Assembly: GCF_009730915.1 (NCBI RefSeq)
Contig: NC_052487.1
Coordinates: forward strand, 19,584,529-19,648,528
Direction: 5' to 3'
DNA from: Dioscorea cayenensis subsp. rotundata
Lineage: Eukaryota > Streptophyta > Magnoliopsida > Dioscoreales > Dioscoreaceae
Length of the DNA: 64,000 nucleotides
Shown: positions 1-11,048 of the stretch, in pieces
Layout: the number at the start of each line of letters is the position of its first letter
How positions within the stretch are numbered: position 1 is the stretch's first letter
Program-made: the position numbers and the translations under genes
The notes under the pieces: generated by a model
The model's input: only the letters and a program-made list of their open reading frames with translations
Told to the model about the DNA's origin: nothing
Databases searched by the model: none

Positions 1-1310
1 CCGATCGGAATTCTCTCATTATAACATCTCTTGTGTTTTGATCCATGTCGCCGTGAGTGGCCGAGACTGTGTGATCCCTGCTCCTCATTTTATCGGTGAG
101 CCAGTCGACTTTACGTCTTGTATTGACGAAGATCACACTCTGAGTAATGGCCAGAGTTTCGTATAAATCACAGAGTGTATCAAGCTTCCAATCTTCCTTT
201 TCGACGTCGACATAAAATTGTTGAATGCCCTCAAGTGTTAGCTCGTCTCGCTTAACTAGAATTCTCACCGGTTTGTTCATAAATTTTCGAGTGATCTCAA
301 GAGCCTCTGGAGGCATTGTTGCAGAAAAAACACCAACCTGAATTTTCTCAGGCATGCACTGGAAGATATCATATATCTGCAGAAAAGTGACACAAGTGGA
401 TTGATAAGCAGAAACTATTAAAATGTGATTCCATAGTTCAATGTAATAATTTGGGACTTGGATTTGTGAGAATTAAGTAACGAGTACGAAAAATACCTGG
501 TCCTTGAAGCCGCGAGAAAGCATTTCATCGGCTTCATCCAATACGAACATTTTAATGTAGTTGGGTTTGAGAGATTTTCTTCTTAGCATGTCAGAAACAC
601 GGCCGGGTGTACCGACAACCACATGAACACCAGCTGAAAGAATTTTTTGATCGGAACGAACACTTGTACCTCCGACACATGCATGAATTTTCACATTCAG
701 GTAGTCACCAAGTGCGCGCATGACTTTTTCGATCTGATTTGCCAATTCACGCGTTGGAGCGAGAACCAGAGCCTGGCATTCAACCAGGTTGCTGTCAAGC
801 TGCTGCAGAATACCAGAACAAAAAGTAGCAGTTTTTCCAGTTCCAGATTGTGCTTGCTGAATAACATCAAGACCTTTGATGAAAGGAACAATCCCTCTTT
901 GCTGAATTGCAGAAGGTTTCTCGAAACCTTGATAATTAAAAGAAGTAAACATTATATTAGAATTTACATGATATACACAATGCTGTATCAGAAAAGTAGA
1001 ATTAATAAGTAAATGAACAGATATTTGTAAATGTACCATAAGCATAAATGCCTCTCAAGAGGTTTTCCTGCAGTCCCATGTAAATCAAAACTGTCGTAAA
1101 CTTCATCATACTCAGTGAAAAAATCTGCGCCTTTTTCCAAAAGCCTACAAATTAAGTCCAAATTCAAAATGTAAGATCACACAAAAGAGGAGCAGACAAA
1201 ATTATTCAGATAGTTAGACAAGCTGAGGAAATAGTACATGTTATTCATTTTGGCATCGAAATTGCTGCGCATCAAACTGTGATCCTTGTTGTGCCATTCT
1301 TGCAATGTCT
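1..1310 (-). pseudogene. eIF4A RNA helicase copy 1, 5'-decayed and cut by window edge
   Basis: Tandem paralog of the DEAD-box translation initiation factor eIF4A. Homologous exons are 1238-1310, 1037-1144, 497-927 and 1-376, each bounded by GT-AG; the rest of the gene lies left of the window. The helicase core is in frame and shows the Q motif (GFEKPSAIQ), motif I (AQSGTGKT), PTRELA, TPGR, DEAD and SAT, then helicase domain 2 up to MREFRSG. The N-terminus is broken. The ATG used by copy 2 is ATT here (1304-1306). One extra base near 1266 and another near 1081-1084 shift the frame in the first two coding exons and do not compensate. Core residues that differ from copy 2 (PTRELANQ for [12 protein letters not shown] for VFDM) suggest relaxed constraint. 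Most likely a recent pseudogene. A core-only product from an internal start cannot be excluded. Confidence 0.85.
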
Positions 1311-1379
1311 CTGCCAACCAGAATTTTTTTGACTGTGTTAGTAAAACTGACAATTTAATAGATTTTAGACTGCTAGAAA

Positions 1380-2060
1380 TCAAAGTAAAAGAGAAAAAGA
1401 AAGCTAGAAAAAGCTAATGAGATTTTTTTGATCTACAATGTATTGTTTCATCTAAACATTAGCTCACAAAAAATTATCATAATCCATTCTACCGATCTTT
1501 CAGTAATACAAAGTTAAACTTATCTACATGAAAGCTATAAGACAAAAAAAAAATTAAACTCAATAACAATTACTGAAATTAAACTTAGCTTGCTCTTACA
1601 ATGATGAATTTCTTCAATATAGTAAAAGGTAGCATATGGCATGCATATATATATATATATATATATAGGCTATATGATCTAAGTTCCAGTCATACTCAAA
1701 CACAAAACTTAATCCTATTATAAATCAAACCAGAGAAGTTGAATTAAACACTAAGACAGACTTCATGTCATGATGGACAGAAGATATCTCTAATATTGTT
1801 TTATATATGATTAATACAGTGATCTAGCATGGTTTAGCAATAAAATTACTGAAAATATTAATCACTGAAATACATATTACCTTAATCTTGCTGTTGTAAT
1901 TAAGTGCCCAATAACTTGATGATGTTTTTATAACTCTAAAAGGTGGTATATGCCATGCTTATATAGGACTAAAAAAACCCAGTCCAAGTCCCAATCAGAC
2001 TAAAACTGGAGTTTAAATTTATATATATATATATATATATTTTATATATTTTAAATTAGC
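1380..2060 (-). repeat. relic of duplicated eIF4A leader intron
   Basis: Short blocks here match the leader intron of copy 2 in the same order. Examples are the stretch near 1715-1790 (Ile/Asn-poor AT DNA with 'aatcctatt' and 'gacttcatg') versus 6510-6570 and 6840-6960, and 'catgcttatatag' near 1953 versus 6447. This shows that the duplication included intron sequence upstream of the coding exons. No counterpart of the copy 2 5'-UTR exon or promoter was found. From about 2060 to 2620 I see only AT-rich DNA. Confidence 0.55.
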
Positions 2061-2621
2061 CTTAATTTTTTTAATAATTAACGCAATGAAGCAAGGCCAT
2101 TTTATTCATCAAAATAGTACTAGACTCTGGAGTCATTACATCAAGTACTGTTGAGTCAGTACCTAAAAAAATATAATACTTTTTTTAAAATTTTTGGGGG
2201 ATTTTAGCAAAAATCTTTTATTAAAAATTATAGGGGTTCTTATAGCAATTTTTTTAAAATACTATCAATTTATTTTTTTAAAATACTTATAAGATTTTAA
2301 TTTAAAAAAATATTTTTTAAAAAAATTAGTGTTATTTTTAAAATATCAAGTTTTTTTAAAACTTATTTGTTTTTAAATTTGTTTAAAATTACTCTAATTT
2401 TTAAAAAAAATTTAACCTATTCAAACATGAGTTTTTTTTTAATTTCCCTTCTCATGTATAAACCATAATTGCGCTTCTTTGCACATAAACATTTTTATAT
2501 AAAATTAACTATTATTATTTAATAATGTATAGAGAATAGATTACTTTATTATAAAATATAAAAATTATATATTTATTATATATATTTATTATTACACTAT
2601 TAACTCTTATTTATTTATTTT

Positions 2622-2852
2622 GAGTAATGCTAGATAGCACGATCTTATTTCACGAATTTGTCAATCTATGTGACAAATGAGTTTCTCTCTCTAATCAGTA
2701 TATATTAAAAAACTTAAGAAATTAGGGCTGTCAGCCTTGAAATCAAGGATTCAATTTTTTTTTTTAATATATGCTGACTAAAAGAGAAAAACTCATTTAC
2801 CACATAAGTGTGACAAATTCGTGAAAAAAAAATCGTGCCACATACCATTAGC
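2622..2852. mobile_element. MITE with ~88-bp terminal inverted repeats
   Basis: About 231 bp, almost entirely two arms of an imperfect inverted repeat. The left arm (2622-2712) carries TTTCACGAATTTGTCA, GACAAATGAGTTT and AGTATATATTAAAAA. The right arm (about 2757-2852) carries the reverse complement of each in reverse order. There is no coding capacity. Its end, GAGTAATGCTA, equals the end of the larger element at 57176-59263, which suggests a non-autonomous Mutator-like MITE. I could not find a clear 9-bp target duplication. Confidence 0.7.
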
Positions 2853-3434
2853 ATCAATTAAATTGAAAATATATTTTTGTTCCCATATATCTTACTCCTT
2901 TTTTATTAAAAAATATTGGAAAACATGAAACTGCTTCATGTGATTATTTGAACATGTCTTCTCCATCTATCTTCATATTAAGTTTAATTTTTTTTAAAAA
3001 AAAAAGCATTTTTACAAGATAAATATCTTTACAACAAACTATCACAATAAAAGCAAATACCAACAGATTCCTCCACATAAAAGTAAATCAAGCTGAAACA
3101 TAACTACCACATTGAGTTTATAAAATAAATACAACCATCCATTTCACAAAAACATCAAAACAAAGACAATCTAAATTGGACATGAACAAAATAGAGCTAT
3201 AAAGCCACCAAGTTTTATCAAAACCATAAAATAGTGCCAGCGTAGTAGCTATGAAAATTTGTAGGAACATCAGACGAACAACAAACAATATCAGTTGCGT
3301 CGTAATGCTTTCAAGCAAACCAAACCCTTATCCTTTAAAACAAATACTCGGCAACTAGTTCGACAATAAGAAAACAAACTAAAAGTAGGAAGACAAGTAT
3401 TAAATAATTTTGACGAGTGAAGCTCGTTGGAACT
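2853..3434. other. intergenic spacer, likely eIF4A copy 2 3' region
   Basis: AT-rich DNA between the MITE and the eIF4A copy 2 stop codon. The part nearest 3434 should hold the 3' UTR of that minus-strand gene. No other gene is visible. Confidence 0.4.
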
Positions 3435-5671
3435 TCAGATGAGATCGGCGACATTGGAAGGCAGCTCCTCAATCACGACATTGTAAAAGCGCTGGATGTC
3501 GAACAACATCCTCTCGTCCTCACGGGTGACAAAGTTGATGGCGACACCCTTCCTCCCGAAACGACCACTTCGTCCGATACGATGAAGATAGTTCTCAGGT
3601 TGTGTTGGCAGATCATAATTAATCACAAGGGAGACTTGCTGAACATCTATACCGCGAGCAAGTAGATCGGTGGTGATCAGAACACGGGAGGATCCAGATC
3701 GAAATTCCCGCATAATAATGTCTCTGGTGTTCTGATCCATGTCTCCATGTGTAGCAGAGACGGTGTGATCCCTGCTTCTCATCTTATCGGTGAGCCAGTC
3801 AACCTTGCGTCTGGTGTTAACGAAGATAACACTCTGCGTAATAGCCAGAGTCTCATACAAATCACAGAGAGTATCGAGCTTCCAGTCTTCCTTTCTCCAC
3901 ATTGACGTAAAATTGCTTAATACCCTCAAGTGTAAGCTCGTCACGCTTAACAAGGATTCTCACTGGCTTGTTCATGAATTTACGGGTGATCTCGAGGGCT
4001 TCCGGAGGCATTGTGGCAGAGAAAACCCCAACCTGAACTTTTGAAGGCAGAAGCTGGAAGATATCATATATCTGCAGAAAAGCTTCATTTGTCAGACTAA
4101 GATAACCATGGTTCCAGCATAAGTGCCAAAGATCGAATGGATAAAATGCACACATAAGTAACTAGTCTAGATTTCGATTTGCATGTGACACATTGTTTGC
4201 AGGAACAAATAGGCACTGGTATCAAACCACAGAAGTCACCTGACTCACAGGTGTTACTTCAAATTTAGAAATAGCGAAATTGAAGAAAAGCAGGGTTGAA
4301 TGAGAAGTAGAGACTATCCAAATGTGATTCCATAGCTCACTTCTGAGTCACAATCACAGACTGCAAATTAGGTATAAAATTTAAGGATTTAATCGCGCAA
4401 AAGAGAATAAGGACAGCTGAAACAAGTCGTCGAATAAATCACATTTTACAATATCTTATGTACGTTCCAAATTATATAATTTGAGACTTACTTTATAACA
4501 AAGATTTACCAAAAAATCAATCTTAACATAAATAATTTGAAAGGCCAAATTCCTCCATGGATGAAAAAATAAAAACACAAATATGGAAGCCTAATCAACC
4601 TACTGACTTAAAAAAGACAAAAGTCAATGCCAGGAAAAGCATTGGCAACCTAAACATGACTAACGATTGATTTTAGTTCTCTCTCCAAAATTAGAACTAA
4701 ATCTGAGGCGGGAATATATAAATAAAAAAATTTAAAGCAAAATTTGATACAACCTTTTCAAAATTCTTCCTAACATGCAAGTTGCAACCAATATATGATA
4801 CATCAGGGTTGGAATCTTAGATTAAAAGAAAAGAATATCAAGTATTAGGCTGAAAAACACCTGGTCCTTGAAGCCACGGGAAAGCATTTCATCAGCCTCA
4901 TCCAACACAAACATTCTGATTTGGTCAGGCCTAAGAGATTGCCTTCTTAACATGTCAAACACACGGCCAGGTGTCCCAACAACCACATGAACCCCAGCTG
5001 AAAGAATTCTTTGATCTTCACGTACACTTGTTCCTCCAACACAAGCATGAACTTTCACACCCAGGTAGTCACCAAGGGCCCGCATGACCTTCTCGATCTG
5101 CTGTGCCAATTCACGAGTTGGAGCAAGAACCAGGGCTTGGCATTCAACCAACCCGTAGTCCAGCTGCTGCAGAATACCGGAACAAAAAGTAGCAGTTTTC
5201 CCGGTTCCAGATTGTGCTTGTTGAATAACATCAAGACCCTTGACAAAGGGAACAATTCCCCTTTGCTGGATTGCAGATGGTTTCTCAAAACCTAGAGAAA
5301 AGAAATTACAGCACATTATACTTCACACGGCTTACAATGGATCGAGAACAAATAGGATTAATAAGTAAAAAGCACAAATCTTATCCACATACCATAAGCA
5401 TAGATGCCTCTTAATAGGTTCTCCTGTAGTCCCATTGCATCAAAACTTTCAAAAACTTCCTCATAGGTAGTGAAAAACTGAGAACCCTCTGCTGTAATCC
5501 TGCAATCATCCATATTCAAGATTTAGATAAGCTGAAAGATCAGCACACTGACGAGGGTGTAGAAAAACATGCACATAGTAAGATAGGATGGATGGAGACA
5601 TACAGGTCATTCATTTTTGCATCATAATTGCGCGCATCAAATGGTGAACCTTCTGGTGCCATTCCTGCCAT
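3435..5671 (-). CDS. eIF4A DEAD-box RNA helicase copy 2, one-base frameshift in last exon
   Basis: ATP-dependent RNA helicase of the eIF4F cap-binding complex, which unwinds mRNA 5' leaders in the cytosol. Coding exons are 5604-5671, 5393-5499, 4861-5291 and 3435-4071. The start (MAGMAPEG) is the first ATG after the leader-intron acceptor. Motifs seen are [55 protein letters not shown] and [13 protein letters not shown]. The protein ends NVADLI, as plant eIF4A does. One extra T in the run 3892-3894 (an A in the mRNA, between VNVEK and EDWKL) breaks the frame. Without it the exons sum to exactly 413 codons, the usual eIF4A length. Everything else is intact, including promoter and leader intron, so a consensus indel in the assembly is at least as likely as a real mutation. 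Confidence 0.92.
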
Positions 5672-5673
5672 GT

Positions 5674-7701
5674 CTGCACACAAGATGCTTAGGTATGATA
5701 TTTGACCAGTTTTTATGCAAGACCAGCAAAGCACAATAAGCAAACTAAGGACATGTAAACCAATACACATCAAAGCCAAAAAAAAATAATAATAAATAAT
5801 AAATAAAATAAAATTTACAGATTTTCAGTATTGAAGATCATAGGATACATCAAATATCTAAATAAACACAATGTATCAAATTATAGCAGCAATTGAGTAA
5901 ACAAAAGATAAACTGACACTACCAAAATAACTAGAATATGAACAACCATTATACAGAAAAGAGGGAAGGATAATGACTTGATAACAGTGGAATGATACAG
6001 CATCTGTAGAAAAGGTATAGCCAGTAGACAGTTGACACTCCTATTTTGTAATAAGAGCAAGAGGCAAAACCAGAATTAACATTTTTGTTTTAAAAACTTT
6101 TCTATATGGTGTTTGCGACATGTGCCAACCAGTGGACCAAAACAATTATTGCATTAGTAAAACCAACAATCAAGTGTAACAGAGATTGATAACCAATTCC
6201 AGCATACGTAAGACAGTGATAGAAACTCTAGCAAAAGCTTCAATAATGTAATCAAGACCAAACTCTCGGAAATCAAAGTAGATCAGAAAGGGAGCAAGAA
6301 AAAGTAAAGGATATCTTAATAAATGGTATGTTATAGATAAATATATATATAAAATAGCAATCATTGAAGCTCATATCACCAATATCTCAATATAATAATG
6401 CCCAGTATCCTAATAAGTATCTCACACACAAAAGCATAGTATACCCTATGCATATATAGAACAAATAAACCAAATTCTAGTCAGATTTCAGCTCTAAAAA
6501 TACATATAATAATCCTATTGAAACTTAGTTAGGGAACTCAGATTGAACTCTAATAGACTTCACGATGAGCTGCTGAACAAAGTCTGGGTGGCTGGAAATC
6601 AACAGAGAAGAGAGAAGAGAAAAGAGAGCAAGAAAAGATAAAACAGATTATAATCTATAATATGTTTTAATTTTTAAATAAAGAGAATATCAGTCAATAA
6701 CAATAAAGGAACTCATATTACTGAAATCTCAGTATAACAAATGAAGTTAAACACCCAAATGAGCATTCCACATACTACAAGCTATATAAACCAAGTTCCG
6801 CTCTGACTCAAACTTCAATAAAAAACAACAATTAGTCTTATTGAAGACACTACCTATGGGAATTTGGATCAAACTGTTTCCAACACAGACTTTATGTTTT
6901 GACTACCTAAAATAGCCAGTATGCATTGTGACTGATGACGGATGGAAGCAGATTTCCCTAATTTTGTTCTAGAGATGACTAGCAGAGTAACAATGTATTT
7001 TTCTTAATGTTTAGCAAGAAAAATTCCAATTATCAAAGAGAAATGAATTAGATAAAACCAGAGATTCTAATGATACGACCAAAACCAATCCCATATACTC
7101 CATATTCCGTTCCCCAACAAATCTCATTGAAAGAGAAAAAGCTTATCAATTGCTTTGCTTGAGGGACCTGTTACTTAAAAAAAAAAGGCATAAAAAACGC
7201 TAGGCACATATACAGCAGCATTGTCAAAATCCACAACAATCAATCTTAGCAAAGTTACTTTTTTCCAAAGAATACTAGAAGAAAAACATAGATTTTGATT
7301 TCTCTACACATGCTCATAAAAAGCAAGCCTTTCCTTAAGAGACCAATACAACCGCAAAGATCCACCAAAACCACAAATAACCACCACCCCTAATATTCTT
7401 TTCCAAATCTTGACAACATATAAACATCACTTAGCACCTACCCTAAATTCACAACTCAAACTCCACAAACACATTCAGATATGATCCATCAACAATCTTC
7501 ACACAAAATCTACACAAAAACATGATCTTTTCCACAGAATCAACCAAACATACAACAAAATCAACAAAAAAAAAAACCGCAAAATAGAAAAAATAAAAAT
7601 AAAAAATTCATCAGCAAATCTCGATCTTAGACCAAAAAAAAAACCACAAATAAAGAAAGAAAAGGAGAAAAGATTAGAACTTTAAGCGATCTGAAGTTTA
7701 C
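5674..7701 (-). other. ~2-kb leader intron of eIF4A copy 2
   Basis: The intron runs from the donor GTAAAC at 7701 (after CTGCAG) to the acceptor TGCAG at 5674, two bases before the start ATG. A long intron in the 5' leader is common in highly expressed plant housekeeping genes and often boosts expression. It is AT- and T-rich on the sense strand, with no internal gene. Confidence 0.7.
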
Positions 7702-7916
7702 CTGCAGAGATTGAGAGAAAAAAACCTTTGAGATCTGTGAGAGAGCGGCGCTGCTTTCGGAGAAAGAGAAAGCAGCGTAGAAGGGCGAATAATAATTTGC
7801 TTTAGGGCTTATATAGAATTTTGGTTTTTATTTACCATTTGTACCGCCAGAACACTGTAACCTTAACCTGTCCTTACTTCTATATTGGGCCGGCCCATTT
7901 ATGTCCAAGGCCCAGT
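7702..7916 (-). promoter_or_regulatory. eIF4A copy 2 5'-UTR exon, TATA box and site II promoter
   Basis: On the minus strand a TATA box (TATATAAG, 7808-7815) lies about 30 bp upstream of a likely transcription start near 7780. The 5'-UTR exon then runs to the donor at 7702 and is CT/GA-rich. Upstream at 7886-7916 are three TGGGCC/GGCCCA-type site II elements, two of them fused as GGGCCGGCCC. A GCCCTAAA box lies just downstream of the TATA. Site II motifs (bound by TCP factors) plus telo-box-like sequences are typical of plant translation-machinery genes. Copy 1 lacks all of this. Confidence 0.65.
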
Positions 7917-10900
7917 ACTTCTAATCTTATGCTATTTCAGGGTTATCAAAATAAAATCTAGAATTAGAATTAATCTACTTTTTTTCGGATATATGTACAA
8001 ACTCAGATTCAGGCCAAACGGGTTCGCCAGCATTAGGCCGACTGTAAAAGGTTCTGGTGTGAGACATTTAAAAGATTTCAAATTCAAGTTTCACTATACA
8101 AAATGATTATAACAAGTTCTCAGTCATGGATTCAGACTTATAACTTAAATTTTGTGTCATTGGATGAAGGTGTACTGGTTAGACATTCAGTTTCTGGCCT
8201 ATACGCAAGCCCTGATTATATTTGTCATATTTGTAAAAACAAAAAAGTGTAATTCCAAAGAACAAAGATAAGATACGAATATAAGCTATGAATTTAGCCT
8301 CACTTTTATTTATTATTTATATTCATACGTTTTTATGTAAATATTTTAAAAGATGAATAATAAATAAAGTTGAACGGGATAAAGTCATGGTATTTAAATA
8401 GTTAACATTATACTGGATATAATACGAAAATATGCTATAAATGATATCTTCACATTTATTTTGATGTTTTTGTGTAAGGTATTGAAAAAACTGAACAAAT
8501 TAGAGATTAAGTAGAATGGAAGTAAAATTATCATATGTAAATAGATAGGATTGTAGTGAATATTTTCTTAGTCAGCATCTAATGCTGGGTGTAACTTATG
8601 AGAAATAGAGAATAAAAAAATAGAATATAATTATTTTTTATTTTATTTATTATTTATTTTTTTATAAAAGTAACAAGCATTGTCGTAAAAAAAATAGACA
8701 TGTATAAAAATGCACCAGTTATCATGGCTTAACAAGCCCTGAAGATTTATTATGTGAGACGAGCTACCATATTGGGCAATGATAAGTTACCATATATATT
8801 CAAAATGATATATCAAAGATCATAGCCTCATAATGATAAATTTCCCAGCCATGCAACTCTAGATCGACGAATAATACAATTTCATCCCACACAAAAGATC
8901 CATACTAAAATCCAATATATATTGAATAAACAATACTCCACTATGTTGAGTTTGGAATAAATAATGTGTAAAACAATACGATAAGTAAGATTTTGAGTTT
9001 TCGTCTCTTTACACACTCTATAGAGTTACTAGTAGATCACGGGGTGGTTTCTCATTTAAAAACTATATTCCTTAATATATTGGGTTTAATATTGAATTGT
9101 ATTGGATTTATCTTCTTCTTTTTTTTTTCCAACTATGGTATTTGGATATAGGCTAAAAACATTAAGAATAAAATGCAAAGTAGAATGTGGATAAAGTTAT
9201 TATAATTAAATATATTAGATTATATTACTGGAGTGGTTTGTTTGGACATAGGTTAGAATGAAAGAAACAAGAATAGAGTAGAAAGGAATAAAATTATTTC
9301 ATTTGAAGGGATAGGTAAAGTAGAATGAAATAGAATTAATATGGCCGCTGAATATATATGGTGTTTAATATTAAATTATATATTGGAGCTATCTTTATTT
9401 TACTTGAATGTATTTGATTTATTATTTGTTTGTTCTTGCTTATTTTTATTTTTGTGCACCTTATTTAGATCTGCCATAGAAAAAAAAAATGAGCAAAATA
9501 GAATGGGTGGAAAGTTATTCCACTTGAATTTGTTAAAAACTTAAAATGCATTCAATTAATTATATTTAATTAAAATTTTGAATATTTAACATCCTCTAAA
9601 GCTATATATATCCGAACAATCACAATTAAGAAGGACAAAAAAACTTAACTAAAACAAAGAATTTATTATTGGTACAATATTAAAATATCTAATTTCTTAT
9701 TTTGTACAAATTTAAACAATTTAATATGCTATTCAAGAATTCATTTTTACTTTTAAAATTGTTATTTTATAATAAAAAACCATTTATATGATAAAAAAAA
9801 TTAGAATTCATCTTAAAATCTTGTTGGCTTCAGCATGATGAATGGATATGAGTCATATGACATAAAAAAGTAAACAAATTAATTTTTATTTTTTAAAATC
9901 TTTTTTAACTCATCAAAGTATCATATGGCATCTAATTGGTATTGTGCTTATCAATTTATTATATAACTTTTTTAATAAGTCCAAAAACATATGACAACCA
10001 TATTTGAAGGTGACAAATGAAGCCATTTTCTCCCTCTCACAAATGCAATCAAACTTTAGTTTGTCTCTTCTTTAAATCAAAGGTTATTCATCTTTGGAAT
10101 ATGCTTCATATTGTATATATAAACCAACCACATTGATTTTGATTGACTAAGTGCAATCAACTTTTTTAATTAAAATAGGATTTATCATTCTTTAATATAT
10201 TGTGGTTTAAAACTGGCAGCAAAAGATCCCAATATATTTTTATTCCCAAGTTGATAACCAATAATCACTTAGTAAAGAAAAAAAAATTATGAAAAATTTC
10301 TAAAAATAAAGTGTAATAATTTTTTTTAGACAAATAGACAACATGCATCTCCTGTTTAAAAGAACTCGGAAATATACTAATTAATACATCAACATTTCTA
10401 TGTCTTTAACTTTACGTGATTTTTAGGATTTGAACTGTGGTCATTCTTAAATAAGCACCTAATGTAATAAAAGACTCGGTGGTTGGTGGCAGTGTAATTA
10501 AAAATTTATCAATTTTTTAAACTATTTTTCCTAATCAAACTAATTATTCATTTAAAAAAAAAAGAAATAAATTAGAAAACAACAACAAATAAGTTACAAT
10601 TAATAAAAGTGAAATACCACTCATTCATTTTATTAGATTACTTAACCACAAAGTTGGCTACAACGTGTCATTCAAATCCAATAAAATCTCCAATCAACCA
10701 ACGCTAAGTAACCAAACAAGAACACTCCAATGTACATCATCATCATCATCTTCATCTAGAAAAACAATAATCCAACCTTCTACAATTAATGAACGCGTCC
10801 CACACGCGACCTCCCTCCCGCACGTGCGACTTGTTCAACCGTGTTGACTTAGCATCTCCAAACCCAAAGAAATCATACACTATATATATATATATATATC

Positions 10901-10954
10901 TTCAAATTATACTTAGAATCATATTGATCATATAAACCAAGATAAGTTGAAGCA
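7917..10954. other. AT-rich intergenic spacer
   Basis: About 3 kb between divergently oriented genes. It contains the dispersed repeat at 8707-8850 and several degenerate repeats of a GTAGAATG...AAAATTATTCCA-like unit near 8510, 9175, 9240 and 9500. A TA run (10880-10900) lies about 60 bp upstream of the NT-C2 start. No gene is evident; short open frames here have no recognisable domain. Confidence 0.5.
8707..8850 (+). repeat. dispersed repeat, copy 1 (pair with 52236-52380)
   Basis: Shares a mosaic of near-identical words with 52236-52380 in the same order: TATGTGAGACGAGCTA, ATATTGGG/ATACGGGG, AAAGATCATA and AATG(A/G)TAAATT. It is probably a fragment of an interspersed transposable element. 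No coding sequence is seen. Confidence 0.6.
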
Positions 10955-11017
10955 ATGGTGGTAAACAAAGTGATGAAATGGTCTCCATGGTCACCGGCAC
11001 CGACATCACCGGAGACA

Positions 11018-11048
<31 letters not shown>

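Noticed and set aside
8165-8200. tRNA- or SINE-like words (GGTGTACTGGTTAGACATTCAG)
   Set aside because: No cloverleaf, B box or poly-A tail could be built around it.
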